Part shown: piece by piece, positions 16,701 to 25,759 of the stretch
Position numbering within the stretch: position 1 is the stretch's first letter
How the letters are laid out: each line of letters starts with the position of its first letter
Origin: Flaviaestuariibacter sp.
Lineage (GTDB): Bacteria > Bacteroidota > Bacteroidia > Chitinophagales > Chitinophagaceae
Assembly (NCBI GenBank): GCA_025963645.1
Contig: JAOQAI010000005.1
Location: forward strand, 124,001-188,000
Length of the DNA stretch: 64,000 bases
Direction of reading: 5' to 3'
Made by a program: the position numbers and the translations under genes
The notes under the pieces: generated by a model
What the model was told of the DNA's origin: nothing
Seen by the model: the letters and a program-made list of their open reading frames with translations, nothing else
The model's database searches: none

Positions 16701-17441
16701 CTATCCGTAGAGTTCTAAATGAATGTCCTTTTTATCATACCCTAAATTTAGAATGCGGCCCTTGGCCTCATCTACCATTGCCCGCCAGCCACATAAATAA
16801 AATTGGGCAGGCGGAGGAATGGCATCGCCAGCCTTTTTTTGATGTACCAGGTTTTCATATACCGCATGCACATAGCCGCAACAGCCGTCCCAATCTTCGC
16901 GGGAGAGGGTAGGGATATAATGAAATCCTTCCACTTCTCCTTCCAGGCGCCGCATTTCCTCCAAATAAACCAGGTCTTCTCTTTTGCGTGTGCCAAAAAT
17001 AAGGTTGATATTCTGATGCGCAATACCGTGGCGCTGAATATGATGCACCATGCTGCGGAAAGGCGCAATGCCGGTGCCGGTGCAGATAAAATAAAGGTCT
17101 TTGGATAGTTCTTGGGGCAGCGTGAATACACCCTGCGGACCGCGCAGTGTTAGTTCCGATCCTTCGAATATTTCGTTGAATAAGTAGGTTGTTCCCAAGC
17201 CACCTTCTAAAATAACAATCAACAATTCAAAGGTATTGGTCCCATCGGGCCAGGAAGCAATGGAATAGCTTCTCCAGCGCTTGTTCGGCTTTTCATGTAT
17301 GGGCAGGTCGAGGGTCACAAATTGGCCCGGCACAAAATCAAAGGATTCTATTTCAGGAACGGTGATCCAGAAGCGGCGGGTATTATAGGTTTCCTGTTCT
17401 ATCCGGGTGACGATCCCTTTACGCCAGGGTTGCAAAGCCAT
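16701..17441 (-). CDS. Ferredoxin/flavodoxin-NADP reductase-like FAD oxidoreductase
   Basis: A 246-residue FAD/NAD(P)-binding reductase. I start at the ATG at 17441 (MALQPWRKG). The track's 38-residue extension overlaps the upstream lipoprotein gene and looks non-coding. The FAD domain carries RWRSYSIAS (RxYS motif, about residues 54-62) and GGLGTTYLFNEI. The NAD(P) half has LYFICTGTGIAPFRSMV (GTGxxP) and FGTRKREDLVY, and ends with FYLCGWRAMVDEAKGRI (CG motif). No 2Fe-2S or FMN domain is fused, so its partner carrier is separate. It probably moves electrons between NADPH and a small ferredoxin or flavodoxin in the cytoplasm. Confidence 0.87.
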   Translation of the reverse strand: MALQPWRKGIVTRIEQETYNTRRFWITVPEIESFDFVPGQFVTLDLPIHEKPNKRWRSYSIASWPDGTNTFELLIVILEGGLGTTYLFNEIFEGSELTLRGPQGVFTLPQELSKDLYFICTGTGIAPFRSMVHHIQRHGIAHQNINLIFGTRKREDLVYLEEMRRLEGEVEGFHYIPTLSREDWDGCCGYVHAVYENLVHQKKAGDAIPPPAQFYLCGWRAMVDEAKGRILNLGYDKKDIHLELYG

Positions 17442-17485
17442 AATGCAGCAGTTTGGTACAAGGTACAAAAAAACAGCGGAGAGGA

Positions 17486-17995
17486 TTACTGGTATAAAAT
17501 ACCTTCCAGTATTGTTCTGTTTTCTACCGGGTAAACAAAAGACTTTTCTTTCCAAATACCTGTTAATACGATAGGGTGTTTTTCTACAACAGTTCTGGCG
17601 GCAGTGTCAAGCGAAGCCGTGTGGTTTTCCGTCAAAAGCAATTGCCAAAGCTGGTTGCCTTCTTTCACTGTTATCGATACTTCCTGATTGGAATCCTTTG
17701 TCGTGCCAATGGTCACATTCGGCTGTGCTTTCACTGCCTGCACCGTATATGCTTTTTGATCAATCCAGGCAGTTGTAAAAACCGGAGGTTTCTCCATCGC
17801 GGTTTCTATGTAGAGCAGGTTTTCTCTTAGCCTGGTGGAACCGGCGGGCAGGTTATTGTCGTTCACTTGTTGGGTGCCCCGGTTAGACTCCCGCAGATAG
17901 GCTTTCGCACTATAAATGCCGTATTTAGGAGAACAAGCGCTAACCATAAGAAAAAGAAAAAAGGCAAAGGGTAGGATTTGTACAACTTTTTTCAT
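17486..17995 (-). CDS. Lipoprotein of unknown function
   Basis: I place the start at the ATG at 17995 (MKKVVQILPF), which gives a lipoprotein signal with lipobox LMVSAC (Cys at about residue 21). The track's 17 extra residues lack signal character. The mature protein is about 150 residues, mixed alpha/beta by eye, with no motif that I recognise. A repeated theme of short charged strands (QEVSITVKEGNQLWQLLL, TAARTVVEKHPIVLTGIW) could be a small beta-rich envelope domain. It lies 44 nt upstream of the flavin reductase on the same strand and diverges from the Asp-box gene, the starts being about 70 nt apart. Confidence 0.65.
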   Translation of the reverse strand: MKKVVQILPFAFFLFLMVSACSPKYGIYSAKAYLRESNRGTQQVNDNNLPAGSTRLRENLLYIETAMEKPPVFTTAWIDQKAYTVQAVKAQPNVTIGTTKDSNQEVSITVKEGNQLWQLLLTENHTASLDTAARTVVEKHPIVLTGIWKEKSFVYPVENRTILEGILYQ

Positions 17996-18067
17996 TCTGC
18001 AAACGTATTTATAATTTGTCAAAACATCTTTTAGGTATCTTTCCATGTCTAATCATAATTCTGTTTT

Positions 18068-20731
18068 ATGTTATATAGTATCAGCAAACCTGCACAGGTA
18101 GCCCTTCTCTGTTTTATAACTTTAAGTGCCTGCAAAAACGTGGTACCAAAAGAGAAAGGCAAGATGCCAAAGGAAGACCGCATTGAACTGGCCATGAAGC
18201 AGGAATTTATGATGACACAGGATCCTGCACTGGGTTATGTGCCAAAAGAACGCCTGGATATTGCCAAGGCGTATATCAATAGCCTGCTGGGCTCCCGGCT
18301 GACTGGACTCAACGCCTTGACCTGGACAGAGCGCGGTCCAAATAATGTGGCCGGACGAACAAGAGCCGTGTTGATTGACACGAGAGATGCCACCGGGAAC
18401 ACGGTCATTGCCGGCAGTGTTAGCGGCGGGATTTGGAGAGCTACCAATTTTAAAAGCACACCTGTTTGGACGCCGGTAGCGGAGCAAATGGGCAGCATTG
18501 CCATCAGTGCTTTAGCACAGCACCCAACGGCGCCTGATACGATGTATGCGGGCACAGGTGAAGGCTGGTTTAATGCAGATGCGGTAAGAGGCAATGGTAT
18601 CTGGAAGTCTGTAAATGGCGGAACCGTATGGACAAAGTTGGCTTCTACAGATAGTACGGTGGCTTCTTCAACAGGCAATACACTCCACCGGTTTGATTAT
18701 GTACAAGATATAATTGTCACTTCCAATAGCACTGTATTCGCATCGGCCCGTCCCTCTAAGTTTTGCAATGTGGGAGGAATCATGCGAAGCACAGATGGCG
18801 GTCTTACCTGGGGACAAGTGATTGGCACCTTAACGGCGCAAACCTGCGATAGTGCCTACAATTACTATGGTGCTGATCTTGAGTTGGCTTCCAACGGAGA
18901 CTTGTATGCCACCACAGGTTTCAGGGGAAGCGGAATCGTCAATAAAGGACGGATATTCAGGTCTCCCGCGGCTTCCAATGGTGCAGCGGGTTCTTGGGTT
19001 GACATTACACCAACCGGGGACTGGAAGCGTATCGAAGTGGCGGTCGCTCCTTCTACTCCGTCAGTAATTTATGCTTTGCTTCAAGGCACAGGTGATGGCA
19101 TTGGGGGGATCAGGAAATCCGTTAATTCAGGCGCTACCTGGACCGACGTGCCTTTGCCTTCCTGGTGTAACCAGGGCGCTACATCCAATGATTTCACCAA
19201 CGGTCAGGCTTTTTATGATCTGATAGTTCAAGTTGATCCAACGAACAGCAATAACGTAGTGATCGGGGGGATTGATCTGTTCCGATCTACAGACGGCGGC
19301 GCCACCTGGACTCAAATTAGCCAGTGGGCACAGAACTGCGGTTCGTTGCCGGTAGTGCATGCCGATCAACACAATGTGATCTTTTATCCTAACTCCGGAA
19401 CCGAATTTATTGCCACGAATGACGGTGGCGTATATTATACATCTAACAGCGGCACGGGATGGACGCCTAAAAACACCGGCTATAATGTCACCCAATTCTA
19501 CTCCGTTGAAATGCACCCAACGCAGCCCAACTACTTTTTAGCAGGTGCGCAGGATAATGGAACGCAAAAATTCACTTCTCCTGGTATGAACGCTACTACT
19601 CGTGCCACGGGAGGTGATGGAGGCTTTGCACATATTGATCAAACAGATGGCAACATCCAGCTATCGTCATTTGTTTATAATTATTATTTCTATTCCCGGA
19701 ATGGAGGAGCTTCTTTTACTAAAGTTCCAACGGATAACGAGAAGGGTATGTTCATCAACCCAACAGATTATGATGATGTAAATGATGTATTGTATTCGGC
19801 AAACAGTCCGGACCAGATAGGTGTGTTAACCAATCTGAACGGCATCGGCAATCCTGTTTTTAACGAGGTTAACTTAACAGACCTGGGTGGTCGTACCATT
19901 TCCGCTGTAAAGGTTGATCCGACAGTTAGCACAGGCGGAACAGTATGGGTAGCAGGCTATAGAGTTCCTACGGATGCGAGCCCAAATACTACTGTACCCA
20001 TTTTGCTGAAGTTGACGGGCGCCAATACATTAAGTCCAACCGTGGCAGCCTCTTCGTCTCCATTAAATGTGAGTGGAGCGTATATTTCTTCTATTGATGT
20101 TGACCCGTCTAATGCCAGCCACCTGTTGGTAACGGTTTCAAACTATGGTGTTGTGTCTGTACTGGAAAGTACAAATGGCGGAAGTTCCTGGAATAATATT
20201 GAAGGCAATCTTCCGGATGTGCCGGTACGCTGGGGAATGTTCCTTCCTTCCAGCACTTCGCTTAACGGAACAGCCGCCGGTGGAATTGTAGTGGGTACCG
20301 AAGTGAGTGTTTGGACAAAGCTTCCTGCCTCTTCTGCATGGGTGCCTGAAACGCCTAACCTGCCTAATGTGAGAGTTGATATGTTGAAATTCAGGGCTTC
20401 GGATAATACGTTGGCTGCCGCAACACATGGTCGTGGCTTGTGGACCACTACGTTGACGGCGCTCTCCACCGGATTACCAACGATTGTAAATACAAAAGAC
20501 TTTATCAGGTACACGGCGCCGTCCAACCAGCAGTTGTTCATTAAGATTGGAAACTTGCCAGCTACAAAAATGCAGGTACGCATCGTTGATATTAATGGCA
20601 GGCTCGTCAGGTCGGTTGATTCCAGGTATGCCGATCAGCACATCAGCCTGAACGGGCTTTCGAAAGGCTCTTATATTATAAAGATATTCGGAACGAAAGG
20701 GGAGCAATATACCCGGCAATTCGTTTACTAA
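18068..20731 (+). CDS. Asp-box/sortilin-like repeat protein with T9SS sorting domain
   Basis: An 887-residue exported protein. The N-terminus (ALLCFITLSACKN) has a lipobox-like LSAC. The body is a series of BNR/Asp-box repeats, for example STDGGLTW, STDGGATW, SVNSGATW and STNGGSSW, as in sialidase- and sortilin-type beta-propellers, with GAQDNGTQ mid-way. The last 70 or so residues are a type IX secretion C-terminal domain: MQVRIVDINGRLVRSV, then LNGLSKGSYIIKI. It is probably exported through the T9SS to the surface or medium. No catalytic residues of a sialidase are evident, so it may be a binding or scaffolding propeller. A terminator follows. Confidence 0.85.
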   Translation: MLYSISKPAQVALLCFITLSACKNVVPKEKGKMPKEDRIELAMKQEFMMTQDPALGYVPKERLDIAKAYINSLLGSRLTGLNALTWTERGPNNVAGRTRAVLIDTRDATGNTVIAGSVSGGIWRATNFKSTPVWTPVAEQMGSIAISALAQHPTAPDTMYAGTGEGWFNADAVRGNGIWKSVNGGTVWTKLASTDSTVASSTGNTLHRFDYVQDIIVTSNSTVFASARPSKFCNVGGIMRSTDGGLTWGQVIGTLTAQTCDSAYNYYGADLELASNGDLYATTGFRGSGIVNKGRIFRSPAASNGAAGSWVDITPTGDWKRIEVAVAPSTPSVIYALLQGTGDGIGGIRKSVNSGATWTDVPLPSWCNQGATSNDFTNGQAFYDLIVQVDPTNSNNVVIGGIDLFRSTDGGATWTQISQWAQNCGSLPVVHADQHNVIFYPNSGTEFIATNDGGVYYTSNSGTGWTPKNTGYNVTQFYSVEMHPTQPNYFLAGAQDNGTQKFTSPGMNATTRATGGDGGFAHIDQTDGNIQLSSFVYNYYFYSRNGGASFTKVPTDNEKGMFINPTDYDDVNDVLYSANSPDQIGVLTNLNGIGNPVFNEVNLTDLGGRTISAVKVDPTVSTGGTVWVAGYRVPTDASPNTTVPILLKLTGANTLSPTVAASSSPLNVSGAYISSIDVDPSNASHLLVTVSNYGVVSVLESTNGGSSWNNIEGNLPDVPVRWGMFLPSSTSLNGTAAGGIVVGTEVSVWTKLPASSAWVPETPNLPNVRVDMLKFRASDNTLAAATHGRGLWTTTLTALSTGLPTIVNTKDFIRYTAPSNQQLFIKIGNLPATKMQVRIVDINGRLVRSVDSRYADQHISLNGLSKGSYIIKIFGTKGEQYTRQFVY

Positions 20732-20737
20732 GTTTTC

Positions 20738-20770
20738 AAAAATCCCGCACTGGCTGCGGGATTTTTTATT
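20738..20770 (+). terminator. Rho-independent terminator after the Asp-box gene
   Basis: AAAAATCCCGCA/TGCGGGATTTTT stem with T-run, starting 7 nt after the stop. Confidence 0.85.
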
Positions 20771-20798
20771 ATACGCGATTATTTAACGCCATGAAGGG

Positions 20799-20827
20799 TT
20801 TGGCCGGAGATACAGCCTTTATCTTTG
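20799..20827 (+). promoter_or_regulatory. Promoter for mfd
   Basis: TTTG at 20799-20802, a 17-nt spacer, and TATCTTTG at 20820-20827 (exact TAnnTTTG). The mfd ATG is only 10 nt beyond, implying a leader of a few nucleotides. Confidence 0.55.
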
Positions 20828-20837
20828 CGCCCTTCGA

Positions 20838-23800
20838 ATGAGTGTAGCCGCGTTGCTGGAAAAATATGGTCGATCCCCCCGCCTTTCTTCATTGGCGAAC
20901 AAGATCACCATGTCCACGCCACAACGCATCTTTGCGAAAGACCTGCGTGGCAGTTCGTCGCAATTTGTCGCGGCGGCCACTTTTCTTCACTCTTCCTGCG
21001 CCCACCTGAACCATGTGATTGTTTGCAACGACGCGGAAGATGCGGCTTACTTCCACAACACGCTGGAGAACCTCACCGAAGCGCTGAATATCTTTTACTT
21101 TCCATCTTCGTTTAAGAACCGGAAAAATTACCGCCTGCTGAATTCTTCACACGTCATGCTGCGCACCGAAGCTTTGACAAAATTCTCTTCGGGAATGGGC
21201 AACCGGGTTGGCGCTTTGGTCACCTACCCGGAGGCACTGTTTGAAAAGGTAGTGGTGTCAAAAGCTATTTCCGAAAATATTATCCATATAAAAACTGCCG
21301 ATACCATTGAGCCGGACAGCCTGTTTGAAAAACTGGTGAATTACGGCTTTGAACGAACTGATTTTGTTTACGAGCCCGGCCAGTTTGCAGTACGGGGCGG
21401 TATATTGGACATTTATTCGTTTGGCAATGAAAAGCCTTACCGGATCGAATTGTTTGGCAACGATGTGGATTCTATCCGCATTATTGACCCGCAAACACAG
21501 TTGAGTGAGCGGCGGTTATTGCAAGTGAATATCATTCCGAATGTGGACCTTCAGTTTGAGGACGAAGACAAGGTTTCACTCTTAGAGTTCCTGCCGGAAA
21601 ACACTGTGATCTGGATGCAGGACGAAGAGTGGACCCGGGAAAAATTGCTGACCAGCGAAGAGGAGTTGAGCATGTTCCTGCAGCTTCGTGCAGATAGTCC
21701 GCGCAAGGAAGATGAGGAGGAAGACCGGTTGAAAAAGCGGGAGGTAACCGCTGCGGAGTTTATTAATGCGGCAACCTTCTTTGAACAAATGCAAAGGCGG
21801 CATGTGGTACATTTTGGTCACCAGGCGCCGGTAGGCGAGGTACAGGAAATAGCTTTTGGGATCAAAGCGCAACCGGCTTTCAACCGACAGTTCGACCTGC
21901 TGATAAAAGACCTGAAAGACTGGGAGAAGAAAGGTTTTGAATTGAATCTTTTTGCCGAAAATCCAAAACAGCTCGAACGGCTTTATACCATTTTTAAAGA
22001 CCTGCGGGAAGAGATCAATTTCATGCCTTTAGCCACATCCATTCATGAAGGGTTTATTGATGAAGACCTCAAGCTCATTTGCTATACCGACCACCAGATC
22101 TTCCAGCGCTATCATAAATACAAGGTCAAGCAAGCCTACAATAAGAACAAAGCCATCACGCTGCGAACACTCCGCGAACTGCAACCCGGCGACTTTGTAA
22201 CGCATATAGACCACGGCGTTGGCATTTATAGCGGCCTGCAAAAGATGGAAGTGGGCGGACGTTTGCAGGAAGCCGTTCGTATTCTTTATAAGGATAGCGA
22301 TATTCTCTACGTAAATATCAACTCACTACACAAGATCGCCAAGTTTACCGGCAAGGAAGGCACCGTGCCAAAGGTGAATAAACTGGGCTCCGATGTGTGG
22401 TCGAAGCTGAAAGAAAAGACCAAGACCAAGGTAAAGGAAGTAGCCTTTGACCTAATTAAGTTATATGCGCAACGCAAGGCGCAGCAAGGTTTTCAGCATG
22501 CGCCTGACAATTACATGCAGACCGAACTGGAAGCGTCCTTTATTTACGAAGACACACCGGATCAAAGCAAAGCTACTGCGGATGTAAAGCGGGATATGGA
22601 GTCCCTTTCGCCAATGGACCGGCTGGTCTGCGGGGATGTAGGTTTTGGTAAAACAGAGATCGCCATACGGGCAGCGTTCAAAACCTGCCTGGATGGAAAG
22701 CAAGCGGCGATATTGGTTCCAACAACCATCCTTGCTTTCCAGCATTTTAAAACCTTTAGCGAAAGACTGCGTGATTTCCCGGTCACGGTGGATTATGTCA
22801 ACCGCTTTAAATCGGCAAAAGAAAAGAAAGAGACCTACAAGAAACTGGAAGAAGGCAAGGTGGATATCATCATCGGTACCCATGCCATTTTGGCTAAGGA
22901 TGTAAAGTTTAAAGATCTCGGACTCCTGATTATTGACGAAGAGCAGAAGTTTGGCGTGGGGCATAAGGAGAAGATAAAAACCCTACGGACAAATGTTGAT
23001 GCGCTGACCTTAACGGCGACCCCGATCCCGCGGACCTTGCAGTTCTCGCTCATGGGTGCCCGCGATCTATCCATCATTAACACACCTCCTCCAAACCGCC
23101 AGCCGATTCAAACGGAAGTAAAGGTTTTCCAGGAAGATTTTATCCGCGATGCGATTTACTTTGAAACCGAACGTGGTGGACAGGTTTTCTTTATTCATAA
23201 CCGGGTGCAGGGGCTGGCAGAAATGTCTGGCCTGATACAGGGTTTGTGCCCTGATCTCAGCATTGGCTGGGCGCACGGGCAATTGGAAGGCCATGAACTG
23301 GAAGAGCGCATCATGGATTTTATTGACAAGAAATATGATGTGCTGGTTTGTACAAACATCGTGGAAAGCGGTGTGGACATTCCGAATGTAAACACGATCC
23401 TCGTTAATAATGCCCACCAGTTTGGGTTAAGCGACCTGCACCAATTGAGAGGCAGGGTAGGGCGCAGCAATAAAAAAGCGTTTTGCTATTTATTGGCGCC
23501 GCCCATGAGCACTTTGCCGACCGATAGCCGTAAGCGTTTGCAAACCCTGGAACAGCACAGCGAGTTGGGCAGCGGTTTCCAGATAGCAATGCGCGACCTG
23601 GACATTCGAGGCGCCGGGAATATGCTGGGAGGGGAGCAAAGCGGCTTTATGGCGGATATTGGTTTTGAAACCTACCAAAAGATCCTCAACGAATCCATCC
23701 GCGAATTAAAGCGAACTGAGTTTAAGGATCTTTTCAAAGAAGAGATTCAGCAGCAGGACGATTTTGTATCGGATTGCACGATTGATACTGACCTGGAGAT

Positions 23801-24236
23801 ATTAATTCCTGATTCGTACGTTGAAAATATCACGGAACGACTTGCCTTGTATTCCCGCCTGGATAATTGCGAAACTGAAGAGGAACTGAAAGCAATGGAA
23901 GCGGAGTTTGTTGACCGTTTTGGACCTATCCCATCCGAAGTGCAGGACTTGTTCATTACGGTTCGCTGCCGTAAGCTCGCGGTGGAATTGGGCTTTGAAA
24001 AAATGTCGCTCAAAAGTGATACCATGCGTTGCTATTTCATCAACCGCCCCGACTCGCCGTATTTTGAATCGGAAACATTTAAAAAGATATTGGACTACCT
24101 GCAAACCGGTACTAATAAAGCCAAGCTGAAACAAGTAGGCAAACTGTTTATGCTGGTGTCGGAAAATGTGAAGACGATGAACGGGATGCATGCCTTTTTA
24201 CAGCGGATGCATGATGTGGTGGTAAAAGCCCAGTAA
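20838..24236 (+). CDS. mfd: Transcription-repair coupling factor Mfd
   Basis: A 1132-residue Mfd. The N-terminal UvrB-like module includes FVYEPGQFAVRGGILDIYSFG (about residue 177). The RNA-polymerase-interacting CarD-like domain begins at ELQPGDFVTHIDHGVGIYSGL (about 446). The RecG-like motor has Walker A GDVGFGKTEIAIRAAF (about 598), the DEEQ Walker B (LLIIDEEQKFGVGHKE) and motif III TLTATPIPRTL. Motif VI is HQLRGRVGRS, followed by the TRG-type RDLDIRGAGNMLGGEQSG. The C-terminal TRCF domain ends the protein. Mfd displaces stalled RNA polymerase at lesions and recruits UvrA. Length and domain order are standard. Single-gene transcript with its own promoter. Confidence 0.97.
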   Translation: MSVAALLEKYGRSPRLSSLANKITMSTPQRIFAKDLRGSSSQFVAAATFLHSSCAHLNHVIVCNDAEDAAYFHNTLENLTEALNIFYFPSSFKNRKNYRLLNSSHVMLRTEALTKFSSGMGNRVGALVTYPEALFEKVVVSKAISENIIHIKTADTIEPDSLFEKLVNYGFERTDFVYEPGQFAVRGGILDIYSFGNEKPYRIELFGNDVDSIRIIDPQTQLSERRLLQVNIIPNVDLQFEDEDKVSLLEFLPENTVIWMQDEEWTREKLLTSEEELSMFLQLRADSPRKEDEEEDRLKKREVTAAEFINAATFFEQMQRRHVVHFGHQAPVGEVQEIAFGIKAQPAFNRQFDLLIKDLKDWEKKGFELNLFAENPKQLERLYTIFKDLREEINFMPLATSIHEGFIDEDLKLICYTDHQIFQRYHKYKVKQAYNKNKAITLRTLRELQPGDFVTHIDHGVGIYSGLQKMEVGGRLQEAVRILYKDSDILYVNINSLHKIAKFTGKEGTVPKVNKLGSDVWSKLKEKTKTKVKEVAFDLIKLYAQRKAQQGFQHAPDNYMQTELEASFIYEDTPDQSKATADVKRDMESLSPMDRLVCGDVGFGKTEIAIRAAFKTCLDGKQAAILVPTTILAFQHFKTFSERLRDFPVTVDYVNRFKSAKEKKETYKKLEEGKVDIIIGTHAILAKDVKFKDLGLLIIDEEQKFGVGHKEKIKTLRTNVDALTLTATPIPRTLQFSLMGARDLSIINTPPPNRQPIQTEVKVFQEDFIRDAIYFETERGGQVFFIHNRVQGLAEMSGLIQGLCPDLSIGWAHGQLEGHELEERIMDFIDKKYDVLVCTNIVESGVDIPNVNTILVNNAHQFGLSDLHQLRGRVGRSNKKAFCYLLAPPMSTLPTDSRKRLQTLEQHSELGSGFQIAMRDLDIRGAGNMLGGEQSGFMADIGFETYQKILNESIRELKRTEFKDLFKEEIQQQDDFVSDCTIDTDLEILIPDSYVENITERLALYSRLDNCETEEELKAMEAEFVDRFGPIPSEVQDLFITVRCRKLAVELGFEKMSLKSDTMRCYFINRPDSPYFESETFKKILDYLQTGTNKAKLKQVGKLFMLVSENVKTMNGMHAFLQRMHDVVVKAQ

Positions 24237-24328
24237 TTATTGAGTACGCCGGTGAAGTTCTAAATGATTTCTGCGAGGTCTTAACCTTTAGCCGCATAAC
24301 GTTAATGCAATCCTTCCCCTTTACAAAC

Positions 24329-24359
24329 AACAAAGGGCAGCTTTTGGCCACCCTTTGTT
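24329..24359 (-). terminator. Hairpin downstream of the 66-aa gene
   Basis: AACAAAGGG/CCCTTTGTT 9-bp stem; on the minus strand it is followed by a T-rich TTTGTTGTTTGT-like tail. It probably ends the 24377-24577 transcript; opposite-strand use for mfd is less likely. Confidence 0.5.
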
Positions 24360-24376
24360 TATAAGATGCGAATACT

Positions 24377-24577
24377 TTACCAGCCTTGTTTTGCTACGCC
24401 ATCTTTGATGGCTTGCAGTGCTTTGGCTTCATTACATAAAGTTGTGAGCTTATTGCCTTTGCCATCATGCCCTTGCACCATGTAAGCGCCTTTAGCTGTT
24501 TTTGTAACTACAGCATCCATAATAGGAACGCCTTTTTCTTTTGTCTTTACATTGTAAGCGGTAAGTTGATCTGCCAT
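24377..24577 (-). CDS. Small conserved-looking protein, 66 aa
   Basis: Start placed at the ATG at 24577 (MADQLTAYNVKTKEK) rather than the track's 24634; the preceding 19 residues look like untranslated leader. It is a compact cytoplasmic mini-protein with the layout AYNVKTKEKGVPIMDA..TKTAKGAYMVQGHDGKGNKL. This echoes the short DUF5679-type proteins, which have Cys pairs, but only one Cys (TLCNEA) remains here, so if related it would not bind zinc. Function unknown. Upstream on the minus strand TTTTG, 17 nt, then TAGTCTTT could be a promoter. Monocistronic, with a hairpin behind it. Confidence 0.65.
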   Translation of the reverse strand: MADQLTAYNVKTKEKGVPIMDAVVTKTAKGAYMVQGHDGKGNKLTTLCNEAKALQAIKDGVAKQGW

Positions 24578-24676
24578 ATAGTTAAATTTTTGTTGGTTAG
24601 TAAAGACTAAATCTACGGCATTTAGGCAAAACAAAGCGCAAAAAAGTTTTTTTAGCCCTTTTTATGCTTTTTGTTT

Positions 24677-25672
24677 TTAGCGCAGAATCGTTTCGATCGT
24701 TTCTAATTCGGAGTGTGAAAAACTCAGGTTGTAAAGGCAGCGCACCGAATCCATCACTTGCTCTGCTTTGCTGGCGCCAATGATAACAGAGGTTATGCGG
24801 GGATCTTTCAACACCCAGGCAAGCGACATTTGTGCAAGGGATTGATTGCGGCCTTCGGCTACAGCCGCCAATTGCTTTACTTTCTGCAAAATTTGCTCAT
24901 TGATGGCAGACGGGTCTAAGGCTCCATTGCCACGGGCGCTGGCGGCCCGTGAATCTGCTGGAATGCCATTCAGGTATTTATTTGTCAGCAGCCCTTGCGC
25001 TAAGGAAGAAAAAGCGATACAGCCCACACCTCTTTCGCCCAACACACTCAGCAAACCCTCTTCTACCGAGCGCTCTAAAAGAGAATATTTAGGTTGGTGG
25101 ATCAACATCGGTGTGCCGAAAGCGTGAAGCATGTCTATCGCCTTCCGGGTTTCCTGTGGCGAATAACTGGAGATGCCAATGTAAAGTGCTTTGCCTTGCT
25201 GCACCATGCCATGTAAGGCACCCATCGTTTCTTCCAGCGGTGTGTCCGGATCGGGCCGGTGATGATAAAAGATATCAACGTAATCCAGTCCCATCCGCTT
25301 CAGGCTTTGGTCTAAACTTGCCGTCAGGTATTTTTTTGAACCAAGGTCACCGTAAGGACCCGGCCACATCGGATACCCCGCTTTAGAAGAGATAATGATC
25401 TCATCGCGGTAAGACCTGAAGTCTTGTTTCAGGATCTTTCCAAAGGTCTCTTCTGCCCCTCCGGCAGGTGGCCCATAATTATTTGCCAGGTCAAAATGGG
25501 TAATGCCCATATCAAAGGCCGTATGGACGATGCTGCGGCAATTCTCGTAATTGTCAGTAATGCCGAAGTTGTGCCATAGTCCAAGAGAAAGGGCTGGCAG
25601 CTTTAAACCGCTGTTGCCACAGCGGCGGTATTCCATGGTGCCGTAGCGTCCGGGTGAAGCCTGGTAATTCAT
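24677..25672 (-). CDS. Aldo/keto reductase (YghZ, L-glyceraldehyde 3-phosphate reductase type)
   Basis: A 331-residue aldo/keto reductase. The AKR signature is ITHFDLANNYGPPAGGAEETFGKIL (about residues 57-81, catalytic Asp and Tyr). Catalytic Lys lies in IISSKAGYPMWPGPYGDLGSKKYL (about 95-117) and the active-site His in DYVDIFYHHRPD. The C-terminal NADPH-binding run is ITSVIIGASKAEQV (about 300). The GPPAGGAEE and WPGPYGD segments match the YghZ/AKR14 subfamily, which reduces L-glyceraldehyde-3-phosphate and methylglyoxal. It is probably a cytoplasmic detoxification enzyme. No operon partner is obvious. Confidence 0.9.
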   Translation of the reverse strand: MNYQASPGRYGTMEYRRCGNSGLKLPALSLGLWHNFGITDNYENCRSIVHTAFDMGITHFDLANNYGPPAGGAEETFGKILKQDFRSYRDEIIISSKAGYPMWPGPYGDLGSKKYLTASLDQSLKRMGLDYVDIFYHHRPDPDTPLEETMGALHGMVQQGKALYIGISSYSPQETRKAIDMLHAFGTPMLIHQPKYSLLERSVEEGLLSVLGERGVGCIAFSSLAQGLLTNKYLNGIPADSRAASARGNGALDPSAINEQILQKVKQLAAVAEGRNQSLAQMSLAWVLKDPRITSVIIGASKAEQVMDSVRCLYNLSFSHSELETIETILR

Positions 25673-25759
25673 CCGCTGAAATTAAGCTATCAGCTATTAG
25701 TAAAGAACTCATCTGTGAGCTGGTATTCTTCAGCCATCCAATACTTAACTCATAACCAT

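Noticed and set aside
16701-17555. Longer start for the flavin reductase at 17555
   Set aside because: The extra 38 residues overlap the lipoprotein gene in another frame and do not resemble a signal or domain; the ATG at 17441 is family-like.
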